Source: Siphonodentalium dalli (Eukaryota > Mollusca > Scaphopoda > Gadilida > Siphonodentaliidae). Taken from it: a stretch of 64,000 bases of DNA. The position numbers and the translations under genes were made by a program. This document shows, piece by piece, positions 38,701 to 47,700 of this stretch. The stretch spans positions 194,250,369 through 194,314,368 of the forward strand of contig CP136061.1 of the NCBI GenBank assembly GCA_032622095.1, given 5' to 3'. How positions within the stretch are numbered: position 1 is the stretch's first letter; every line of letters starts with the position of its first letter. The notes beneath the pieces are model-generated. The model was not told where the DNA came from. It ran no database searches and saw only the letters and a list, made by a program, of their open reading frames with translations.

Positions 38701-41700
38701 ATAGTTAAATGCATGGTATAGATGATGACACAGTGCAGTTCTTTGTTCAATATTATTTAGTGCGAATGGATGTACTGTGGTATTACAGAGCTCTGATTCT
38801 TAATTGGCAGTACTATATATTCAGTGATTGGTTTAATGTTCTTATCACCGAATAAACAAGCAATCAATAAAATTAAATGTCATGATCATTGGTACACAAT
38901 TGTGAATATAATTCACCATTGTTCTATTCTAAAAAGAAGTGTGCAAAGTCTGAGCTGCTAACCAGTATATATTTGGTGTCAATAGGCAACCGTGTCTTTT
39001 AATGCCTCAATATCTAACACAGTAACTACATATACTAACTTCTTATCACAATAGGGATGTTTATTGAGAAACTTCTAACTTCTCCCTTCAAGCATTGATA
39101 AACTTAAATTAGCTATGGATGTGGTGGAAAATATGCGACAAATTGATTGACGTGTAAAGTTAGAAGTTTTTCAATCTAAACTTCCCTAATATTTCCAGTA
39201 AAATCCTGTTGTTTGCATGAAAAAAAAACTACTACAAATGGGGCTGCAACGATTCATCATGATTTCAATGCATCGCAATTTAGTCAATGCATCGCATCGT
39301 AAATGTCTGAAGTGATACATCACGATTTATGAAAGGCACACTTTTGAATAACGAGAGGCCATCCCTTGGCGATAAAAATTGACTATGATCGGATAAATGA
39401 GAGTTGAATTATAGAGTATACTGTTATGTACTATTATAGACAAATGTACATAACACAAATTATTGGAATTTATGGGTCACTGGCATTTATATAAGAGAAT
39501 ACGCTGGTACAGGATCGGTAATGCTAAACCAACAGAGCCTTGGGTTAAATGTGAAAGATGTGACCTGGACATGGATACTTATGTTAAGAGAGTCCAATTT
39601 AAGTTTACAATAATAATGTGTCAAATTCTACCAATAATATAGTATACAGATAAGCCACCACACTGCTGACCCATAAATATCAATTATATAGCAGAGCTGT
39701 CAACAAATCACAGGAATTGTTTATGTTGAAAACTGACCTCTCTATTAAATTAATAACAATTATAATGATCTCAGACCATCTGAAGATATATCTCTGCAGC
39801 ACAGATGTCCATGTCTACTGTTAATATCATGTGATGTTTATTGTTGAATCTTTATTTTAAATTAGATACCATAGCCTTCTTTATCAAATTATTTGCACAC
39901 TGGCATAAGAGACATCAGAAAATAATATAGCCTTATCAATAGCTAAGTAGTCCATAGGCATGGGATAGAATTGGTGAATTGGATTTAATGTTTCTCCAAA
40001 CAGATTTACCAGTACATAACACAAGATTTTGGACAGATTTAAACAAATTTGGTGAGGTGATTCGGGGTACCCTTGGCAGAGTTATAATTGTGTTAGTTTT
40101 TCAAATTTGTTTAATTATTTAAAAAAAAAAGATTGGGAACCTTTTTATCAACTTGTATCATAATCATAGGGTCCTGCGAATATTCGATATTCGATTCGAT
40201 TCGAAAGTCAAATTCGAGTCGAAATGTCCAACTCGAAATTTTGAATATACACTGACGAAAAGGTAGGCTGTTTACGAACAAGTAAACAAGTCGATCTTAG
40301 CTGTTTCTGTGCCATTTAGATCCCGAAAATTATGAAGATATGCACCTTATAATTCTTATTGTACAATGCGAATGTTCGCATGATATTACATTTAAGTATA
40401 CCCAGTAATTAGCCACAAAAGGACGATTAAATACGTCTGAATTCTAGCATCGAACATAGTAGTCAAAAGTCGGAGATTGACCGACGACGCATATAAATTA
40501 TAATAGGTATGAGACTGAGAAACCGTTAGCGTTATCTGCTGAATATCCATCTCAGATTCCGATTTATGTAATAATTATCGCTGAGAGTGTAAACAACACG
40601 TGTTTCTAGCATCGAAAAGTGCATGTGGGCGGTGTTTTCTTTTGAAGTTGAGTTTCAGTTTTGGAGAATTTTTTGACACTGTCTTGTCTAACTTATGCCG
40701 TTATGTAAGTTATGTCTGCGAATTTCATTTTACCCCTGTCTTGTTTTACGACTGTTGTTGCATCTTCTGACTTCAAGTTTATAACAACGCCAACGGGTGT
40801 TTCCGAATGCCGATTTGCAATTTTGCATGTACATGCATACTGTACAAATTTCGCGTGATATCAGTTCCGATAATCCGTTCAGTGATTATATATTAATCGT
40901 CGTGACGGCCACATGGACGTTTTGATCTGTTTTTATTTCTCTCGACAATTATCAATTGAAGTCAATACTATCGCGAACGACGGTTGATCGCCACATAAGT
41001 TATGATGGAACTTCATTAGAACATGTCACAAATCGTCTAATCGTTGACAAAACTTTCCTAATTGAGAATGCAACACACAGGTATGACTCGATTCGATATT
41101 CGGTTCGATATTCGATTCGATTTCGTCGATTCGATTCGACATTCGATTCGATCAAAATCTCCAATTCGCAGGACCCTACATAATCATCAATATCTAAATG
41201 AAAACCAATGAAAGAGTCAATGACATTTTGTTTATTATTATTATAAAACATAAAAATAAAAATAATTTTTTTTTACGAAAAAGGGTCATAACTCCTTTAA
41301 AATGAATTGGATCGAACCCATATTCAAACTCGAACTGTATTTTGGGCTGAGAAACCTATATACAAAATTTGGTTCCGATCAAATAGAAAATGTTAGAGTT
41401 ATCGCATTATGCCCAAAGTGTCTACGGACATTGACACTATGTGTACCATACTATGGTATAGGTGCACATAAAAAGTTTTATCTCATGCAGAGTACAAGAA
41501 AAATATATCAAACCTGGTGTGCCCCTTTAATATTTCAATTCACATTTGTAATCAATTGAAATTAATGTCCAACAAATCTACTAAATACAATCACATTATT
41601 AATCTCCAATAGTAATGCTATTAAACAATGAAACCAGATTATGCCTTTAAGATGGAATTTAAATAACCATGCATATAAAATATATAGTAGAAACATTCCA

Positions 41701-44700
41701 TCTGTGCTATCTCAGCATATGGTCAGAGATACTTTATAGAGTATAAAGTATATATGATATGGCCAACACATCCCCTAGTAGTTAATTATCTCAATGCAAG
41801 AGAGAGAAAATTCATGGCATTGTAACTGGATACTAACTCTGTGTGCAAAGACAACCTCAGACCTGATTTATAGGATTCTATTTGGACAGTGCAAACTGGG
41901 TATCTTTGATATATTTTAGCGATGAATAAAATAATCAAAAGACCATAACTCCATTAAAATATATCGGATCAAACCCATATTCGAACTCGATCTGTATTTT
42001 GAGTTGAGAAACTCACGTACAAAATTTGGTTCCTATCAGTTGAAAAATTGTAGATTTATTGAAACATGCATGAATTCTATGTCAAAGGGCCATAACTCCA
42101 TTAAAAAATATTGGATAAAACCCATATTCGAGCTCGATATGTATTTTGGACTGAGCAACTCGCATACCAAATTTGGTTCCGATCAGATAAAAATTGTTTG
42201 AGTTATGACAGCATGTGTGAATTCGAAGTCGAAAAAGGGCCATAACTCCGTAAAAAAAACTCGGATCAAACCCATATTTGAACTTGATCTGTGTTTGGTG
42301 CTGAGAAACCCATATACAAAATTTGGTTTCGATCGGATAGAAAATTATTGAGTTATCGCACCATGCGTAAAGTGTCCACGGACAGACAGACAGACAGACG
42401 CACGACGAGTGGTCAATCCGGACGTCGACATTATGTTTACCATACTATGGTATGGGTAAACATAAAAACTCATCAAAGGCTTTCTAACAACACTCAAGAA
42501 TTCAGTTTCTCAAAATTTATTTCCAAGAGTGACATCAATTTCATCAATGAGAAAGAGAAAGTTAGTAGGTAATTTACCCTTCCTAATTGCATGAATCAGA
42601 TTGGTTACCATTTGGGCAATGAGCAACTTGATCACTACAATGAGCCTGAAGATGCTGAATTCATAGATATACATGTACTGCGGTAGTGACAACTAGCAAT
42701 TGTGCATCGTGGTTCACACCCCATCGAAGTATAAAAATTGGGATGTGCATTGCAACGTGAACTTCCGCATTGTTACAGCCCTAACTACAAGTGGGCTGAA
42801 AATTATCAGCTAGGTTATATATTCAGAAATTCATGTTCCCAGGTATAATAAAACAATGTGCTCAGACTTTTATTGTGGTAATGAGTTGTTCAACTTATAC
42901 GAGAAAGTCCCAGTATTATGTTATCATATTTCTCGGGAGGCTGCCATACAATGACGATTCTTATCCACTTATTTATTTATTCAACTTGTATAAAAACAAA
43001 ATATATCTCACGAAATACTGGTAAACAAACTGTACCAGGGAAATTTCAACATAGATTTGATGTGAAAATATCCAACTGAAATGTCATATGCATTTGTTGA
43101 AAATGTTTGCCAAAGTATAAGACAACTACGCAAATCACCTCCCATTTTCCCGGTCTCCGAACATTATTGTCTGAAAAACTTGTGCAAAAGGTAATTGAGA
43201 ATTTGTTCAAACCGTAGGCTAATGTTTTGCACAAATTTAGTCAAATAATATCAGTCACAGACATTAGTCTATCCATAATATTTGTTTGAAATTCCAACTA
43301 TAATAATTGAAAAAGGTGTTCATATTAAATTATTTGAATGTAAAACAACTTAAATTTGAAATCCATTTATGGTGTATCTTGGATAATTTTGTGTAATGTC
43401 AGTCACGCTTACATTAGCCAATGTCATGTTCATGTGCTGTATATGGTAATAAAATATACTAAATGCATTTAAACCCCATAAAATATGATTTTAGGGCACT
43501 AATTACTCATTTGGATCAGAAACTGTTGGAAATACTTGATATATTTCATGGCGTAATGTCAGTCACGAAATTAGTGTAATGTCAGTCACGCATAATTTGG
43601 ACAACAAAAAATATTTTATTATAGTTCAAAGCTTAAATTTTGCATTTACATTATCTTGAAATATCTACCATGAAAAATTAACAAAGAAAAACATATGAGT
43701 TTCTGTAAATTTAAGACAAATTTAATTTGAAAACAAGTTGGCAATGTGCCTTGATATTTTCTTGTAATGTCAGTCACATTAACATTGAACGATGCCATTT
43801 TATCATCGCTTGACTAAATTCAGAATAATGCACATTTTTGGGTGCACCCTGGCACAAGCCAACATCACACATAGAAATAAGATGATATATTTATACATGT
43901 TGTTGGTATCACCACAATGAATCTGAAAAAAAGTTCTTTGAATGTAATGTCAGTCAAGTGGAATTGACCACTGTGATGCTTGATGAAATACTCAAACAAA
44001 ATTGATATTTCAAGTTGCTCAAAGTTTTTATTCGAGGCAAATTTAATTGTATGCGAAACAAGACATCTAAATCATCGCTTTGATTTTAGTGGCATGTAGG
44101 TTGAAAGCATACATATAACTTCAACATATCAGTTACTCCGCAAAACAATATTAGTTAATGACAAAATAATTACTTTATTTCAATTGCTACTGCTTACTCT
44201 TGGAATTAAGATTGATATGCATTTTGAGGTTGTGGGGAGAACTAGGACATTGTCAGTTTGTCAACATGTGAATCAGGGACGACATGGGGGTTGGGGTGTC
44301 GCATTCCCAACTTTGGTCAATGTTTTCAATAGTTGGAGATTTCATGCCTGACACAACATATTGAGCTGGAAATATCAGACCAAAGAGAAATTGATTTATT
44401 TTGGTAGTGTCAATTGCAACCAGTATTTAGTGTTAAATGTGTTATTTTGGACAAATTTTTTAATTGCCTGTACTTGCAGCTAATATATATGACTCAAATA
44501 GTCATCAGTGGAAATGTTCCAACCTTAGGGGGTGGAGTCAGGTCGAATATTTGCAACAGTTGGAAACCTTAAGGTACCAGTTGGAAAATTCCAACCCATG
44601 AATGGTGCAGATAGAATTTCTCAAATATGGAAATTTGTGGGTCAGGTTATGGAGTGGGGGGGTGCAGTTTTAATTCTAAAGTGGACCCCCTCCCCCAATG

Positions 44701-47700
44701 GAGATGCTCTAGCCACGTCCCTTGCTCAAAATTGGTAGGCTGTCAAAATTATCCAAGCATGCCATATGCAGGATTACATGCACATGTATATAGTCACATG
44801 TTTGCCCGTACCTTTAATCTGTCCTGAGGCGAACATATCAGATATCTTTGATATTCATTTTAAATTTATAAATTTATGGATTTGAATTGAGAATATTGTT
44901 TATTTAAGCATCCCACTTTGACCCATCAAGCGACCAACATCTCCCCACACTGGCCATGTTCATTTTAAATTTATAAATTTATAAATTTATGGATTTGAAT
45001 TGAGAATATTGTTTATTTAAGCATCCCACTTTGACCCATCAAGCGACCAACATCTCCCCACACTGGCCATGTTCACCCCCCCCCCCCCCGCCAAATACGT
45101 TTCATTTAATTGATAATTATCTCCCTTGTAATATGCTAATAAGCCAATATCTTCCACTGTGTTTGAATATCCAGTGTGTTTGTTAATACAATACAGCCTT
45201 TCAGCAGTTATATACAATTACCAAAATAATTGGTTAAATTTATAAATTGTCCCAGTTCTCCCCAGTCTCCTAAATTACGCTCCTAAATTACTATTTCTTT
45301 GGCTTCGGGGGTAACAAATATTTGATTCGAGTCGAGGAATCCACCCATCAAAGCTCAGAGTGATCAGATATCGATTTTTGAAGTTTGTTATTTCTCGAGA
45401 TGTGCAATACTAAGTGGACCAGAAACAAGTGGTCAAATGGCGGTCTTGATTTTAGAGTTATCCATCTTCATCCTCATGTTGAAACGATTAGTGAATTTCA
45501 GAGTTGACTAGTCGAGGCCCAAAAGTCGCGTTGCGTCGACTAGTCGGTACCCGATATCAAAACTTTCAAACATAACATTGTACGGAAAATTCATCGTACA
45601 TGGCGTACACTGATGACTGATGCAATGGTGTTCTATTGCGTTGCGCATTTCCCTGCATACACATCAATTTATTTGGGAAATAATACTGTAAACATCTTGA
45701 TATTTATCCATCACACTGAATGTAATTATATAATTAGACATGTGGTGGATAATGATTAGATACACAATTCATTTATACAGGTTTTTAATTTAATATCAGC
45801 GTTCGAGATTATTTCGTTTAGTCACGTGATCACCAATAAACCGGTGCCGAGCGGTGTCACTATAAAATGTTAATGTTCCGACTAAATACGCCCTATAGTA
45901 TAGGCTACGTTGTAGAATACGATAGCCAGTTCTTAATGTCAGTATCATTTATATACGGTAGCACAAATGACGTCACCTTAAGCGACCTGCACCCAGCGTC
46001 GCATCATAATCCGACGGTGCGAGATCAATGGAAATATACACAGTGTCTGTATCAAAGCGGTCTCGGACAAACTACAACGCCGCGTCAATCATTGCCATCA
46101 TGTCTTTGACCTCAAACGACGAGTGAGACATTGTGTTGTCAATTTCATTCGTCCAATTAATAGTCGGGTCACCGGTCCGTGTGTGTCTATACTAGTAAAA
46201 CGTTATACTTACCATAACTTACGCGCAGTTAACACCGTTTATGCCGGAATCGATCTTGAAAACGTTATACATGAAACTAATACACTATATTCCGACTAGT
46301 CGACGGCAAAATTCAGAGTCGACGTTCTGACATTTCAGCGTCGTCTACGACTAGTCGATTAATCGTTTCAACCCTACTTCATCCCCAAGACCGTCCGTTT
46401 GACCACGTGTTTCTGGTCCACTTATTATTGCACATCTCGAGAAATAACAAACTTCAAAAATTTATATCTGATCACTCCGAGCTTTAAAAATTGAAATCTG
46501 ATCACTCTAAGCTTTGATAGTGGGTTCCTTGACTCGAATCAAATATTTTTAACCCCCGAAGCCAAAGAAATAGTAATTTAGGAGCGTCAGATCGGATTGC
46601 GTACCTTTGAGCGAAATTCATTTGCTCTCAAGCACAAATGGTTGTTACTATATGTGCTTAAACAGAATTAATTTTACTTGTCCTAAGTAAAGCATAAATA
46701 AATTGTGTTTATTCACAAATATATTGCACTTTTGCAATAATGTCTTATGCTTAAAGGGGTACTGTACGCCAAATGTTGTTGTTGGTTTCTATAGTCTCCG
46801 AGTCAGAGAATAAGGTAACAATTTTTTCATTATTTGAAAGTCGGTTGAGTACGAAGTAGTGTTACGGATGACAAATTTACCGGAATGCAAAAATACAAAT
46901 TGTCGTTGTCGAGAAATTTTTGTACAGTTTTCAACCAAATGAATCAAATAAAAGTTATATTATAGGCATACTAGTCCAATATAATCATTTAAGTTATCGT
47001 ATCGTCGCTAGTCAGTGAGTGACTTGAGTGTTCTCCCCGTATCATTATAATATTTTAAGCAATCGTGTGTGCGATCGGTTTAACATCCAGTATCCCTCAA
47101 TTACTTTATTTTGATTACGGAAATTCGTAATTTAATTGACGCCATTTTATGGCTCCAGTCATAAATTCAATTTATATCAAATTATTAACTTTTAAATTAT
47201 TAAATTTTAAGATAGCATATTAACCTGAGCGTTTACAGAATACATCTTCGACTCAAATTACTTATGTTTCTATATATTATCGATATTAGATCGTTGTTGT
47301 CACCGGAAATTTAATGCAAATGGTGTACAGTACCCCTTTAAATCAATATCAGTAAATTCTGATCAATGACTACTTTGTACTTTAGTGCAAATCATTTGCG
47401 CTTAAGCACAATTAGGATTCCATATTTAGGTGTGAACTCACGCTTTTCCAAAAGCCTCAGTGTTAATTCTTGGTCATGGTGACAATAACTTTGTGAGATC
47501 CGAGGTGCACCACTCATGATGACCAACCCATCAATCATCTTATGCCTTGACGGGTCACTTTTTAAGCCATGCCATTTTACACTTAGTGACTAACCAGCAT
47601 ACATTTCCACGTTTTCCAAAAATATTGGTAGCTCCCCAATCTCACAAATATTAATAATTGCACTTAAGCGCAATTCATTTGCACTGATCGATGTACAATT

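Larger units (their letters stand above)
39239..42783. mobile_element. Possible hAT-like insertion, 3.5 kb
   Basis: Left TGGGGCTGCAACGATTCATC and right (complement) TAGGGCTGTAACAATGCGGA resemble each other over 14-15 bp. Flanks ACTACAAA and ACTACAAG form an 8-bp duplication with one mismatch. It contains the cleaner element at 40167-41178. The two ends could also belong to different elements. Confidence 0.35.
37592..45271. mobile_element. Candidate 7.7-kb element E2 with GTAATGTCAGTCACG words
   Basis: The left end AGGGGAGACTGGGGGGAACT (37592) is an inverted match to the right end, complement AGGAGACTGGGGAGAACTGG (45271), about 24 bp; GAACTGGGACAG is repeated just inside on the left. The word GTAATGTCAGTCACG occurs at 38041, 38206, 38222, 38241 and at 43393, 43553, 43576, 43764, 43944, all in the same orientation, in two subterminal clusters; I find none elsewhere in the window. 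Between them lie a possible protein remnant (38364-38708), a hAT-like element pair and GGCCATAACTCC repeats. No clear target duplication is visible, so the limits are an inference. Confidence 0.5.

Noticed and set aside
41000-41251. Arg/Asn/Ser-rich frames near 41000
   Set aside because: They arise from ATTCGATTCGA subterminal repeats of the hAT-like element.
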